The notes under the pieces were generated by a model, which was not told the DNA's origin, did not search any database, and saw only the letters and a program-made list of their open reading frames with translations. The position numbers and the translations under genes are program-made. DNA of 64,000 nt from Alphaproteobacteria bacterium. GTDB lineage: Bacteria > Pseudomonadota > Alphaproteobacteria > UBA828. This document shows, piece by piece, positions 52,069 to 63,526 of the stretch. Every line of letters begins with the position of its first letter. Position 1 is the stretch's first letter. The DNA lies in the NCBI GenBank assembly GCA_022823305.1, contig JAJDXK010000149.1, forward strand, positions 43,080 to 107,079, given 5' to 3'.

Positions 52069-53376
52069 GTGGCACGCAGTACACCCGAACAGCCGCCCGT
52101 GGCCGCCGAGCCCGCCTGGCTCGCCGAGGGCCGCCGCCACATCTGGCTGCCGTACACGCAGATGGCGACCGCGCCGCCGTCGCTGGCGGTCGCTGCGACC
52201 GAGGGCACGCGCATCGTCCTCGCCGACGGGCGCGAGCTGGTCGACGGGATCGCGTCGTGGTGGACCGCCTGCCACGGCTACAACCATCCGCACATCCGCA
52301 CCGCCGTCGCCGAGCAGCTCGCCCGCATGCCGCACGTGATGTTCGGCGGGCTGGCGAACGAGCCGGCGCTCCGCCTTGCGAAGCGGCTTGCGGGCCTGCT
52401 GCCCGACCCGCTCAACCGGGTGTTCTTCTCGGATTCCGGCTCCGTCGCGGTGGAGATCGCGCTCAAGATGGCGCTGCAGTTCTGGCTCAACCGGGGCGTG
52501 CGCGAGCGCCACCGTTTCGTCAGCTTCCAGGGCGCCTACCACGGTGACACCTTCGCCGCGATGTCGGTGTGCGACCCGGAGGAGGGCATGCACAGCCTTT
52601 TCGCCGGTGCGCTGCCCGAGCAGCACGTGGTGCCGCTGCCGCGCGACGAGGCGGGCATCGCTGCCTTCGACGCCTATCTCGCGGCCCAGGGCGGCGACGC
52701 GGCGGCGGTGATCGTCGAGCCTCTGGTGCAGGGCGCGGGCGGGATGCGCTTCCACGGGCCGGAGACGCTGCGCGCGCTGCGCGCGGCCTGCGACCGCCAC
52801 GGGCTGCTGCTGATCGCCGACGAGATCATGACCGGCTTCGGCCGCACCGGCACGCTCTTCGCCTGCGAGCAGGCCAGCGTGGTGCCCGACATCGTCACCC
52901 TCTCGAAGGCGCTCACCGGCGGCACCATGGCGCTGGCGGCGACCGTGGCAAGCGATCGCGTGTTCGAGGCCTTTCTCTCCGAGGCCGCGGACGACGCGCT
53001 GATGCACGGGCCGACTTTCATGGCCAACCCGCTCGCCTGCGCCGCCGCCAACGCCTCGCTCGACCTCTTCGAGCGCGAGCCGCGCCTCGCCCAGGCGCGT
53101 GCCATCGAGGCGCACCTGGGCGAGGCGCTGGAGCCCGTGCGGGGGCTGCCGGGGGTGGTCGACGTGCGGGCGCACGGCGCCATCGGCGTGATCCAGCTCG
53201 ACGACATGAGCCGCATCGACTGGCTCAAGGCGCGCTTCGTCGAGGCCGGCGTCTGGGTGCGCCCCTTCGCCGACATCGTCTACGTGACGCCGGCATTCAC
53301 CATCGACGAGGCCGACCTCGCCCGGCTCACCGACGCGCTCGTCGGCGTCGTGACCGCCTGGTCGCGCGAACGCTAG
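52069..53376 (+). CDS. bioA: adenosylmethionine-8-amino-7-oxononanoate aminotransferase
   Basis: PLP transaminase making 7,8-diaminopelargonate in biotin synthesis (435 residues, GTG start). It has IWLPYTQM and a SWWTACHGYNHPHI substrate region, GAYHGDTFAAMSV, IADEIMTGFGRTG, and the PLP lysine in VTLSKALTGG. A 27-nt imperfect duplication spans its last codons and stop. Confidence 0.95.
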   Translation: MARSTPEQPPVAAEPAWLAEGRRHIWLPYTQMATAPPSLAVAATEGTRIVLADGRELVDGIASWWTACHGYNHPHIRTAVAEQLARMPHVMFGGLANEPALRLAKRLAGLLPDPLNRVFFSDSGSVAVEIALKMALQFWLNRGVRERHRFVSFQGAYHGDTFAAMSVCDPEEGMHSLFAGALPEQHVVPLPRDEAGIAAFDAYLAAQGGDAAAVIVEPLVQGAGGMRFHGPETLRALRAACDRHGLLLIADEIMTGFGRTGTLFACEQASVVPDIVTLSKALTGGTMALAATVASDRVFEAFLSEAADDALMHGPTFMANPLACAAANASLDLFEREPRLAQARAIEAHLGEALEPVRGLPGVVDVRAHGAIGVIQLDDMSRIDWLKARFVEAGVWVRPFADIVYVTPAFTIDEADLARLTDALVGVVTAWSRER

Positions 53377-53404
53377 GTGAGCGCGTGGTCGCGGGAGCGT
53401 TAGG
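53359..53404. repeat. 27-bp imperfect duplication across the bioA stop
   Basis: TGGTCGCGCGAACGCTAGG (53359-53377) and TGGTCGCGGGAGCGTTAGG (53386-53404) match at 16 of 19 bases with period 27. Both encode WSRER followed by a TAG stop in the same frame, so the bioA end is followed by a second, decayed copy of its last codons. Confidence 0.6.
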
Positions 53405-53471
53405 CTCGACGAGAACCGGACCGCCCGCCGCTCCGGCTTGCCAAGGGTCGCCGGTCGCCGCTAAGACATAT

Positions 53472-53486
53472 TGCGAACCATTCGCA
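53472..53486. promoter_or_regulatory. dyad before the YceI gene, possible regulator site
   Basis: TGCGAA (53472-53477) and TTCGCA (53481-53486) around CCA, 14 nt before the ATG and between an AT-rich patch (CATATT) and the ribosome site AGGGAGA. GC-rich Fur-like boxes can have this shape, but the regulator is unknown. Confidence 0.4.
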
Positions 53487-53500
53487 GGGAGATTCGAACC

Positions 53501-54076
53501 ATGAAATGGCGCACTCTCGCCGCCGCCCTCGCCGCGGCTGCTCTCACGTTCTCGGCTGCAGCGGGCCAGGCCGCCGACTACACCATCGATTCCGGCCACA
53601 GCTTCGTCCAGTTCAAGATCTCCCACATCGGCGTTTCCTGGATGATCGGCACCTTCGAGACCGTGTCGGGCAGCTTCACCTACGACGCCGAGGCGGGACC
53701 GGAGGCGCAGTCTGTCTCGGTCGAGATCGACACCGCCAGCGTCGACACCAACCACGCCGAACGCGACAAGCACCTGCGCTCGGCAGACTTCCTGAACGTT
53801 GACGAGCACCCGACGGCGACCTTCGTCAGCACCGGCTACGAGGGCGATGCCGAAGGCGGCGTGATGAACGGAGACCTGACGCTCCACGGCGTCACCAGGC
53901 CCATCGCCATCGCGGTGAAGAAGGTGGGCGAGGGTAAGGACCCCTGGGGCGGCTACCGCGCTGGCTTCGAGGGCAGGGTGACGATCACCCGCGCGGACTA
54001 CGGCATGGGCTACAACCTCGGCCCTGCATCGGAATCCATGGACCTCCACCTCTTCATCGAGGGCACCCGCAACTAG
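53501..54076 (+). CDS. YceI family periplasmic lipid-binding-like protein
   Basis: A 191-residue exported protein: signal peptide 1-~23 (LAAALAAAALTFSAAAGQAA), then the YceI lipocalin-like barrel starting YTIDSGHSFVQFKISHIG. It has VSVEIDTASVDTNHAERDKHLRSADFLN and ends with DLHLFIEGTRN. Members bind polyisoprenoids or quinone-like lipids. The ATG at 53501 is preferred over 53471 because of AGGGAGA and the signal peptide. A cytochrome b561 gene follows after 34 nt, a common pairing. Confidence 0.93.
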   Translation: MKWRTLAAALAAAALTFSAAAGQAADYTIDSGHSFVQFKISHIGVSWMIGTFETVSGSFTYDAEAGPEAQSVSVEIDTASVDTNHAERDKHLRSADFLNVDEHPTATFVSTGYEGDAEGGVMNGDLTLHGVTRPIAIAVKKVGEGKDPWGGYRAGFEGRVTITRADYGMGYNLGPASESMDLHLFIEGTRN

Positions 54077-54110
54077 CGGCGGGGCGAGCCCCGCCATCGG
54101 GCGAGCGGCC

Positions 54111-54689
54111 ATGTGGCGGAGCGGCAGGGACCACTACGGCCTCGTCTCGATCGGCTTCCACTGGACCATCGCGCTGGGCATGACGGGCCTGGTCGGGCTC
54201 GGGGCCTGGATGGTGGGGCTCACCTACTACGACCCTTGGTACAACGATTCCCTCGCGCTCCATAAGGCGATCGGGATCGTGATCCTGGGGCTGGCGCTGG
54301 CCAAGTTCGGCTGGCGGCTGGTCGACGGCAAGCCCCGCTACGGGCCGGAGGTAAGGCCCCGCGAGCGCGCCGCCGCGACCGCGATGCACTGGGTCCTGAA
54401 CGGGCTCATGGTGCTGCTGCCGGTCACCGGCTACCTGATCTCGACCTCGGAGGGCGCCGGCATCGACATGTTCGGGCTCGGCGACGTGCCGGCCTTCTTC
54501 GACGTGTCGACGACGACCCGCGACGTCGCCATCGACCTTCACTACTACCTGGCCTACGGCGGCATCGCCCTGGTCGGGCTGCACGCCGGCGCGGCTCTCA
54601 AGCACACGCTGATCGACCGTGGCTCGACCCTGATCCGCATGCTGGCCCCGCGCGCCCGCCCAAGCGCGGCGGATCGCTCCGAGTCCTAG
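54111..54689 (+). CDS. cytochrome b561 (CybB-type)
   Basis: A 192-residue inner-membrane dihaem cytochrome with four helices. Haem-ligand histidines are likely in SIGFHWTIALG, ALHKAIGIV, ATAMHWVLNGLM and HYYLAYGGIALVGLHAGAAL. Such proteins pass electrons from ubiquinol to superoxide or a periplasmic acceptor. Coupled to the YceI gene. The stop shares four bases with the convergent TRAP gene. Confidence 0.92.
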   Translation: MWRSGRDHYGLVSIGFHWTIALGMTGLVGLGAWMVGLTYYDPWYNDSLALHKAIGIVILGLALAKFGWRLVDGKPRYGPEVRPRERAAATAMHWVLNGLMVLLPVTGYLISTSEGAGIDMFGLGDVPAFFDVSTTTRDVAIDLHYYLAYGGIALVGLHAGAALKHTLIDRGSTLIRMLAPRARPSAADRSES

Positions 54690-56251
54690 CCGAACACCAG
54701 CTCCGGCAGCCAGGTGGTGAGCTCGGGGAAGAGTCCGAGCACGGCAAGGGCCACGAGCTGGATCAGCACGAAGGGGATGACGCCCTTGTAGATGTCGCCG
54801 GTTCGCACCGAGCGCGGCGCCACGCCGCGCAGGTAGAAGAGCGAGAAGCCGAAGGGCGGCGTCAGGAACGAGGTCTGCAGGTTCACCGCCATCATGATCC
54901 CGAGCCAGATCGGGTTGATGTCCATCTGCAGCAGCACCGGCGCGATGATCGGCACCACCACGAAGGTGATCTCGATGAAGTCGAGGAAGAAGCCGAGCGC
55001 GAACATGATCAGCATGACCACGAGCATCGCGCCGATCACGCCCCCCGGCACGTTGGAGAGCGCCTCGTGCACCATGTCGTCGCCGCCGAGGCCGCGGAAG
55101 ACCAGCGAGAAGAGGGCGGCGCCGATCAGGATGACGAAGACCATGGCGCTGATCTGCATGGTGGACCGCATGACCGGCACGAGGACGCCCGCGCGCCAGA
55201 CCCGCCACAGGCTCATGCCGACGCCGTAGACCACCAGCGCGCTGCAGACGAAGGCGGCAATGGCCGGCGCGCCGACGCCGGTCCGCGTGACGACGAGGTC
55301 GAATTGGCCGGCGAGGATCATCATCACGATGAGCCCGCCGCCGGCGGCATAGAGCGGGGTGCCGCCGCCGCGCGCGAGCCGGGCGCCGGCGAGAATGAGC
55401 GAGCCCACCGCGCCCACGGCCGCAGCCTCGGTCGGCGTCGCGATGCCGCCCATGATCGAGCCCAGCACGGCGATGATGAGCACGATCGGCGGCACCAGCG
55501 CGCGCCCGGTGCGCCGCCACACCACGCGCCAGTCGTCGCCCAGCTCGCCGCGCGGAATGGCCGGCGCCGCGGCCGGACGCAGCCAGGCGACCACCATCAG
55601 GTAGACCATGTAGAGCGCGACCAGCACCAGCCCCGGCAGCAGGGCGCCGGCAAAGAGGTCGCCTACCGAGACCGGCTCCGGCGACCAGTTGCCGATGGCG
55701 CGCTGGGCATCGACGTAGGCGTTGGAGATCTGCTCGCCCAGGATCACCAGCACGATGGAGGGCGGGATGATCTGGCCGAGGGTGCCGGAGGCGCAGATCG
55801 CCCCGGTCGCGAGCTTGGTGTCGTAGCCGCGCCGGAGCATGGTCGGCAGCGAGAGCAGGCCCATGGTCACCACGGTGGCGCCGACGATCCCGGTCGACGC
55901 GGCGAGCAGCGCGCCCACGGCGATCACCGAGAGCCCGAGGCCGCCGCGCAGGCTCCCGAAGAGCCGCCCCATGGCGTCCAGCAGCTCTTCCGCCACCTTC
56001 GAGCGTTCCAGCATCACGCCCATGAAGACGAAGAGCGGCACGGCGATCAGCACCTCGTTCCACATCGCGTTGCCGAAGATGCGCTGGGGCATCGCGCGCA
56101 TGAAGCTGACGTCGAAGGCGCCGAAGGCGTAGGAGAAGAGGCCGAAGAGCGCGGCCACGCCCGACAGCGTGAAGGCGACCGGGAAGCCCGCCAGCAGGCA
56201 GGCGAAGGTCGTCACGAACATGACAATGACGAGGACTTCGCCGATGGGCAT
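54686..56251 (-). CDS. TRAP transporter large permease (DctM family)
   Basis: A 521-residue membrane protein with about twelve to fourteen helices forming the transport domain of a sodium-coupled TRAP importer. Family segments are GFPVAFTLSGVAALFG near the N-terminus and the GLLSLPTMLRRGYDTKLATGAICASGTLGQIIPPS stretch. NPIWLGIMMAVNLQTSFLTPPFGFSLFYLRGV lies near the C-terminus. It begins 6 nt after the small permease gene. With the TakP-like binding protein it probably imports a keto or hydroxy acid. Confidence 0.95.
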   Translation of the reverse strand: MPIGEVLVIVMFVTTFACLLAGFPVAFTLSGVAALFGLFSYAFGAFDVSFMRAMPQRIFGNAMWNEVLIAVPLFVFMGVMLERSKVAEELLDAMGRLFGSLRGGLGLSVIAVGALLAASTGIVGATVVTMGLLSLPTMLRRGYDTKLATGAICASGTLGQIIPPSIVLVILGEQISNAYVDAQRAIGNWSPEPVSVGDLFAGALLPGLVLVALYMVYLMVVAWLRPAAAPAIPRGELGDDWRVVWRRTGRALVPPIVLIIAVLGSIMGGIATPTEAAAVGAVGSLILAGARLARGGGTPLYAAGGGLIVMMILAGQFDLVVTRTGVGAPAIAAFVCSALVVYGVGMSLWRVWRAGVLVPVMRSTMQISAMVFVILIGAALFSLVFRGLGGDDMVHEALSNVPGGVIGAMLVVMLIMFALGFFLDFIEITFVVVPIIAPVLLQMDINPIWLGIMMAVNLQTSFLTPPFGFSLFYLRGVAPRSVRTGDIYKGVIPFVLIQLVALAVLGLFPELTTWLPELVFG

Positions 56252-56257
56252 GACGGC

Positions 56258-56809
56258 TCAGGCGGCTTCCGCGGTGCGGTCGTGGCGCCTTTCGCGGCCG
56301 GCCAGCGTCAGCACCGCGTGCAGCGCAAGCGAAAGGCCCTGGAGGGCGATCAGCACCACGAAGACGAGGATCATCGACTTGAGGGCGTAGATCGCCGGAA
56401 TGCCGCTGGTCTCCGCCGAGCTCTCGAACACCGACCAGGATTGCTCCAGGTAGGGCCAGCTCGCCCAGCCGATGACGACGCAGACGGGCATCAGGAAGAG
56501 GATGACGCCGAGAAGGTCGATCAGCGCGCGCCAGCGCGGCGGCGCCTCGCGGTAGAAGATGTCGACGCGGACATGGCCGCCGTGAAGCAGCGTGTAGCCG
56601 GCGCCGACCAGGAAGAGGGTGGCGTGGAGGTAGATGATCCCTTCCTGCATGGCGATGTAGCCGAAGCCGAAGATGTAGCGCATCACGACGACGACGAACT
56701 GGAGCAGCACCATGAGGAGGGCGAGCCAGGATGCGACGCGGCCGATATGCTCGTTGGCCACGTCGATCGCGCGCGTGAGCGCGGTCAGCGAAGAGAGAAG
56801 CGCCTGCAT
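56258..56809 (-). CDS. TRAP transporter small permease (DctQ family)
   Basis: A 183-residue four-helix membrane subunit that supports DctM. Helices lie near 22-42, 55-75, 95-120 and 140-160, with the typical ASWLALLMVLLQFVVVVMRY and LHGGHVRVDIFYR segments. It lies between the binding protein and large permease genes. The 141-nt gap upstream (56810-56950) holds only GC-rich small palindromes and no gene. Confidence 0.93.
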   Translation of the reverse strand: MQALLSSLTALTRAIDVANEHIGRVASWLALLMVLLQFVVVVMRYIFGFGYIAMQEGIIYLHATLFLVGAGYTLLHGGHVRVDIFYREAPPRWRALIDLLGVILFLMPVCVVIGWASWPYLEQSWSVFESSAETSGIPAIYALKSMILVFVVLIALQGLSLALHAVLTLAGRERRHDRTAEAA

Positions 56810-56950
56810 CCCGACGATGGCGGCAGACGCCGGGGGGCCGCGCCCGCGCGCCGGCGTGCCTCGCGCGGGCGACGGCCCATTCCGGTCACCACCGGAGCCG
56901 GTCGGAGCGGGTTATCGCCACCCGCACCGACCGCACGTCTTGCCGGCGTA

Positions 56951-58057
56951 CTACGAGGCCAGCAGCCGGGCGCTCGCGTAGGCGAGCTCCGAGCGCTCGT
57001 TGTACGGAATCGCCGTCTTGCGGAAGCTGCTGAAGCTCTCATAGACACGCTGCGTGATTCCGCCCTCGCCGCCGACCTCCGCGACCACCTGGGTCGAGGC
57101 CTCTCCTAGTGCCTTCAGCATCTCGTCCGAGACGCGCCGCACCTGGACGCCATGCTCGTTGATGAGGGTGTCCAGCGCACCGGCGTTGCGCGCGTTGAAC
57201 TCGGCCAGCATGGTGGCGTTGTCCGCGGCGCACGCGCTCTCGATCAGGCTCTGGTCCGCGGCGCTGAGGCTCTCCCACACGCCCCTGTTGATGCCGCAGC
57301 TCAGCACCGTGCCGGGCTCGTGGAAGCCGGGCCAGTAGTAGAACTTGGTCACCTTGTAGAAGCCGAAGGCGAGGTCGTTCCACGGCCCCACCCACTCGGT
57401 GGCGTCGATCGTGCCGGCTTCCAGCGCCGGATAGATCTCGCCGCCGGGCAGCAGCAGCGCGTTCGCGCCGAGGCGACGCAGAACCTCGCCGCCGAGCCCC
57501 GGCATGCGCATCTTGAGGCCCTTGTAGTCCTCGATCGAGTTCATCTCCTTGTTGAACCAGCCGCCCCACTGGACGCCCGTGTTCCCGGCGAGGAAGGGCT
57601 TCACGTTGAAGTCGGCCGCAAGCTCGTCCCAGAGCTCCTGGCCGCCGGAGTGGTAGATCCAGGCATTGACCTCGTCCGCCGTGAGCCCGAAGGGAACGGT
57701 GGCGAAGAAGTTGAAGGCCTTGGACTTGCCCTGCCAGTAGTACTCGGCGGAGTGGTACATGTCCGCGGTACCCTGCGAGACGGCATCGAAGCACCCGAGC
57801 GGCGGCACCAGCTCCCCGCCGCCGTAGTGCTTGACCGTGATGCGGCCGTCGGTCGCGTTGGTGATGCGGTCGGCGAGCCGCTGCGCGCCGGTGCCGAGGC
57901 CGGGGAACTGCTTCGGCCAGGAAGTGGCCAGCTTGAGCTCCATCTTGCCCTGCGCGATCGCGGGCGCGGGGAAGCTCGATGCCGCGGCTGCCGCGGCGGC
58001 GGCCCCTGCAAGGGCCGTTCCCTTGAGGAGGCTGCGTCGTCCGATCTTCATGCTCAT
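56951..58057 (-). CDS. TRAP transporter substrate-binding protein, TakP-like
   Basis: A 368-residue periplasmic binding protein with a twin-arginine signal (GRRSLLKG, then an alanine-rich stretch and PAPAIAQG), so it is exported folded. The mature part has ELKLATSWPKQFPGLG, NAWIYHSGGQELWDEL and the diagnostic TEWVGPWNDLAFGFYKVTKFYYWPGFHEPG region, split here over two stretches of the ligand pocket. This pattern is that of TakP, which binds 2-keto acids. First gene of the TRAP operon. Confidence 0.93.
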   Translation of the reverse strand: MSMKIGRRSLLKGTALAGAAAAAAAASSFPAPAIAQGKMELKLATSWPKQFPGLGTGAQRLADRITNATDGRITVKHYGGGELVPPLGCFDAVSQGTADMYHSAEYYWQGKSKAFNFFATVPFGLTADEVNAWIYHSGGQELWDELAADFNVKPFLAGNTGVQWGGWFNKEMNSIEDYKGLKMRMPGLGGEVLRRLGANALLLPGGEIYPALEAGTIDATEWVGPWNDLAFGFYKVTKFYYWPGFHEPGTVLSCGINRGVWESLSAADQSLIESACAADNATMLAEFNARNAGALDTLINEHGVQVRRVSDEMLKALGEASTQVVAEVGGEGGITQRVYESFSSFRKTAIPYNERSELAYASARLLAS

Positions 58058-58086
58058 GTCCTTGAGTCTCCCTTGGGTGGCTCCGG

Positions 58087-58884
58087 TCAGTCGTCGGGTA
58101 CGTCCCGGCCCTCCGACGGGGCGTCGAGGATGGTCCAGCCGTTCGCGCCGTGGACTTCGAGCGGGCGAAAGCGGGCCTTGTAATCCATCTTCTCGCAACC
58201 GTCGATCCAGTAGCCGAGGTAGAGATAGGGCAGCGACCGGGCCTGTGCCTCGGCCACGAGCCTGAGGATCATGTAGCTGCCGGGGCTGTCCTTGGCCCGC
58301 GCGGGCTCGTAGAAGGAATAGACTGCGGAGAGCCCGTCGGCGACCACGTCGAACACACAGACGCCGTAGAGCCGCCCGTCGTCGGCGCGGAACTCGGCGA
58401 GCCGGGTCTCCACGGCGCTTTCCTCCACCAGGGCGCTGTAGCCTTCGCGCCCCATGCCGGCCATGGCGCCGTCGGGGTGCCGGCTCTCCATGTAGCGGCG
58501 GAAGAGCGCGTAATGGTCGGGCCGCGCCAGCGCCGGCATGACGGCGAGCGCGATCCCCCTGTTCCGGTCCATGACGCGCTGCAGCGAGCGGCTCGGGGCG
58601 AAGGCCTCGACCCGCACCCGCGCCGAGACGCAGGCACGGCAGCCGGGGCAGGCCGGGCGGTAGACCGCGAGGTGGCTGCGGCGAAAGCCGCCGCGCAGCA
58701 TCTCGTCGTAGGCCGCGCCCGCGCGCCGGCCGGCCAGCGGGGCGACGATGGTGCGCTCCAGCCGTCCGGGCAGGTAGGGGCAGGGACGCAGCGGCGTGAC
58801 GCCCAGGAATCTGAGCTCGCCGCCGCGCAGCATCCCCGGTCCGGCGGGGTCGCGGCTCTGCAGCGGGCGGTTCTCGCTAGTCAT
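58087..58884 (-). CDS. bpt: aspartate/glutamate leucyltransferase
   Basis: Adds leucine to N-terminal Asp or Glu, marking proteins for ClpAP under the N-end rule (265 residues). It shows CPYLPGRLERTIVAPLAG, the CPGCRACVSARVRV cysteine motif, NRGIAL-RPDHYALFRRYMESRH, and the C-terminal YLYLGYWIDGCEKMDYKARF. The start follows a short leader. It is 30 nt upstream of the TRAP binding-protein gene on the same strand. Confidence 0.94.
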   Translation of the reverse strand: MTSENRPLQSRDPAGPGMLRGGELRFLGVTPLRPCPYLPGRLERTIVAPLAGRRAGAAYDEMLRGGFRRSHLAVYRPACPGCRACVSARVRVEAFAPSRSLQRVMDRNRGIALAVMPALARPDHYALFRRYMESRHPDGAMAGMGREGYSALVEESAVETRLAEFRADDGRLYGVCVFDVVADGLSAVYSFYEPARAKDSPGSYMILRLVAEAQARSLPYLYLGYWIDGCEKMDYKARFRPLEVHGANGWTILDAPSEGRDVPDD

Positions 58885-58941
58885 CGGCCCGATTATAGGC
58901 TCCGCCCGGGTTTCTCACCATGGTCGCGGCCTGCGCCGCGC

Positions 58942-60204
58942 TCAGACCGCGCGCCAGCCGATGTCCCGGCGGCAGAACCCCTCTGCCCAGTCGATCCGGT
59001 CGACGGCCTCGTAGGCGCGCGCCTGCGCCGCGGATACGGTCTCGCCCAGCGCCGTCACGCCGAGCACGCGCCCGCCTGCGGCCGCGATCCCGCCCTCGGC
59101 CCGCCGCGTGCCGGCGTGGAATACGGTGACGCCGTCGAGCGCCTCCGCTGCATCGATGTCGCGGATCGGGCTGCCCTTCGCGTAGGCGCCGGGATAGCCC
59201 CGGCTCGCGAGCACGACGCAGAGCGCGGCGTCTGCGTGCCAGCGCAGGTCGTAGTCCGCGAGCTCGCCGTCACGGGCGGCCACCAGCGCGGCCAGCAGGT
59301 CGGAGCGGAGCCGGGGCATGAGCACTTGGCACTCCGGGTCGCCGAAGCGGGCGTTGACCTCCAGCAGCTTCGGCCCGTCTGCGGTGAGCATCAGGCCGGC
59401 ATAGAAGACGCCGGTATAGGACGCACCCTCCGCCGCCAGCGCCTGCACCAGCGGTTCCACGATTCGCTCCTGCGCCTCTTCGCAGAGCGCGGGCGTCATC
59501 GCCGGCGCCGGCGAGTAGGCGCCCATGCCGCCGGTGTTGGGCCCTGTATCGCCCTCGCCCGCGGCCTTGTGGTCCTGCGCCGTCTCCAGCGGCAGCACGG
59601 TCTCGCCGTCGACCAGGGCGAAGTAGCTGGCCTCCTCGCCTTCCAGCATCTCCTCGATCACCAGCGCCGCGCCGGCCTCGCCGAAGGCGCCGCCCAGCGC
59701 GGCCCTGGCCGCATCGAGGGCCTCGGCCTCGGTCCGGGCGAGCACGACTCCCTTGCCGGCGGCGAGCCCGTCCGCCTTGACCACGAGCGGCGCGCCCCAC
59801 GCGGTGATGACCGCCTCCGCCTCCGCAAGCGAGACCGCATGGCGGTACGCGGCGGTCGGCACGCCCGCGCGGGCGCAGAGCCCCTTCATGAAGGACTTCG
59901 ATCCCTCGATGCGCGCCGCGGCCGCGCGCGGCCCGAAGGCGGCGATTCCCTCCGCCTCCAGCCGGTCGACGAGGCCGGCAACCAGCGGCGTCTCGGGCCC
60001 GACCACGACGAAATCGATCGATTCCTCGCGGCAGAAGGCGACCACGCCGTCGAAGTCCATGGGGTCGAGGGCGACGCAGCGGGCCTCGTTCTCGATTCCG
60101 GCGTTTCCCGGTGCGCACCAGAGCCCGCCGAGCAGCGGCGAGGCCGCCAGGCGCCAGCAGAGCGCGTGCTCGCGCCCGCCCGAGCCCACCACCAGAACGT
60201 TCAT
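58942..60204 (-). CDS. purD: phosphoribosylamine-glycine ligase
   Basis: Second enzyme of purine synthesis, joining phosphoribosylamine and glycine with ATP (420 residues). It opens with MNVLVVGSGGREHALCW. The ATP-grasp domain contains VVKADGLAAGKGVVLA and the metal-binding LLEVNARFGDPECQ near residue 290. The C-terminal domain has HAGTRRAEGGIAAAGGRVLGV. Divergent from the str operon. Confidence 0.97.
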   Translation of the reverse strand: MNVLVVGSGGREHALCWRLAASPLLGGLWCAPGNAGIENEARCVALDPMDFDGVVAFCREESIDFVVVGPETPLVAGLVDRLEAEGIAAFGPRAAAARIEGSKSFMKGLCARAGVPTAAYRHAVSLAEAEAVITAWGAPLVVKADGLAAGKGVVLARTEAEALDAARAALGGAFGEAGAALVIEEMLEGEEASYFALVDGETVLPLETAQDHKAAGEGDTGPNTGGMGAYSPAPAMTPALCEEAQERIVEPLVQALAAEGASYTGVFYAGLMLTADGPKLLEVNARFGDPECQVLMPRLRSDLLAALVAARDGELADYDLRWHADAALCVVLASRGYPGAYAKGSPIRDIDAAEALDGVTVFHAGTRRAEGGIAAAGGRVLGVTALGETVSAAQARAYEAVDRIDWAEGFCRRDIGWRAV

Positions 60205-60312
60205 GCCGTCATCTCCGCGCTGGATTTGCCGGTGGCTACGATACACGCATCGGGCGCCCCCGGTCCGCGTTTCTCTGCCGCAAATTCTCTTGGAATTCGG
60301 GCTTCTTGGCGC

Positions 60313-60341
60313 TTGACGATGGTCGGGGGCGACACTAGGAT
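60313..60341 (+). promoter_or_regulatory. sigma-70 promoter of the str operon
   Basis: TTGACG (60313-60318), exactly 17 bp, TAGGAT (60336-60341): the clearest promoter in the window. The start near 60348 gives a ~170-nt leader before rpsL. The gene-free stretch 60205-60520 holds this promoter and a GC-rich leader without a recognisable riboswitch. Confidence 0.7.
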
Positions 60342-60520
60342 GCGCCTCCCTCTTGCCGACGAGGCTGGTCGGCGCGCCTGCGGGCGCCCGTTGCCGCGTC
60401 TCGTGATCGAGAGTGATCCCAATGGGTCGGCGCAGGCCGGCGGTGGGGAAGCGGGCCGGTCCCGCTCGCCCCGGTCCACCTGCACGCGCCGCCTTGCTCG
60501 TTGAACCGGATACCGCCGCA

Positions 60521-60892
60521 ATGCCGACGATCAACCAGTTGATTCGCAAGCCGCGCACGGCGCCCGCCGCCCGCAACAAGGTGCCGGCGCTGCAGGCTTG
60601 CCCGCAGAAGCGCGGCGTGTGTACCCGGGTCTACACGACCACGCCGAAGAAGCCGAACTCGGCGCTGCGCAAGGTCGCGCGCGTCCGGCTGACCAACGGC
60701 TTCGAGGTCACGAGCTACATCCCCGGCGAGGGGCACAACCTGCAGGAGCACTCGGTGGTGATGATCCGCGGCGGCCGGGTGAAGGACCTGCCGGGCGTGC
60801 GCTATCACATCATCCGCGGCTCGCTCGACACCCAGGGCATCCAGGACCGCCGCCAGCGGCGCTCCAAGTACGGCGCCAAGCGCCCGAAATAG
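60521..60892 (+). CDS. rpsL: 30S ribosomal protein S12
   Basis: Decoding-centre protein of 123 residues. The [12 protein letters not shown] loop, where streptomycin-resistance changes occur, has the ordinary lysines, and [13 protein letters not shown] is unchanged. It begins PTINQLIRK as in other bacteria, which fixes the ATG at 60521. First gene of the str operon, 21 nt before rpsG. Confidence 0.98.
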   Translation: MPTINQLIRKPRTAPAARNKVPALQACPQKRGVCTRVYTTTPKKPNSALRKVARVRLTNGFEVTSYIPGEGHNLQEHSVVMIRGGRVKDLPGVRYHIIRGSLDTQGIQDRRQRRSKYGAKRPK

Positions 60893-60913
60893 GCGAACAG
60901 AAGGAGCCGCCCG

Positions 60914-61384
60914 GTGTCCCGCCGTCGCGCCGCAGAGCGCCGCACCGTCAACCCCGACCCGCGCCACGGCGACGTCGTGCTGGCGAAGTTCATGAACTCG
61001 CTGATGCTCGCCGGCAAGAAGTCGACGGCCGAGCGTATCGTCTACGGCGCGCTCGACCGCATCAGGGACAAGACCGGGCAGGACCCGGTCCGCGTCTTCC
61101 ACGAGGCCCTCGACAACGTGAAGCCCGCGGTCGAGGTGCGCTCCCGCCGCGTCGGCGGCGCTACCTATCAGGTGCCGACCGAGGTGCGGCCCGACCGGCG
61201 CCAGACGCTCGCGATCCGCTGGCTTATCGGCGCCACGCGCGATCGCTCCGAGACCACGATGGTCGATCGCCTCAGCAACGAGCTCCTCGACGCCGCGGCC
61301 AACCGCGGCGTCGCCGTCAAGAAGCGGGAAGACACCCACCGCATGGCCGAGGCCAACCGCGCCTTCTCGCACTACCGCTGGTAG
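60914..61384 (+). CDS. rpsG: 30S ribosomal protein S7
   Basis: Primary 16S rRNA-binding protein of the small-subunit head (156 residues, GTG start). It shows [61 protein letters not shown] and the C-terminal [19 protein letters not shown] precedes the start. fusA follows 26 nt later. Confidence 0.98.
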   Translation: MSRRRAAERRTVNPDPRHGDVVLAKFMNSLMLAGKKSTAERIVYGALDRIRDKTGQDPVRVFHEALDNVKPAVEVRSRRVGGATYQVPTEVRPDRRQTLAIRWLIGATRDRSETTMVDRLSNELLDAAANRGVAVKKREDTHRMAEANRAFSHYRW

Positions 61385-61410
61385 GCGCAGGCGTTCGCGG
61401 ACAGACGATC

Positions 61411-63486
<2,076 letters not shown>

Positions 63487-63526
63487 TCGCGTGACCCCGA
63501 CAAGGACCTCCTGAGAGAGAGCAGCG

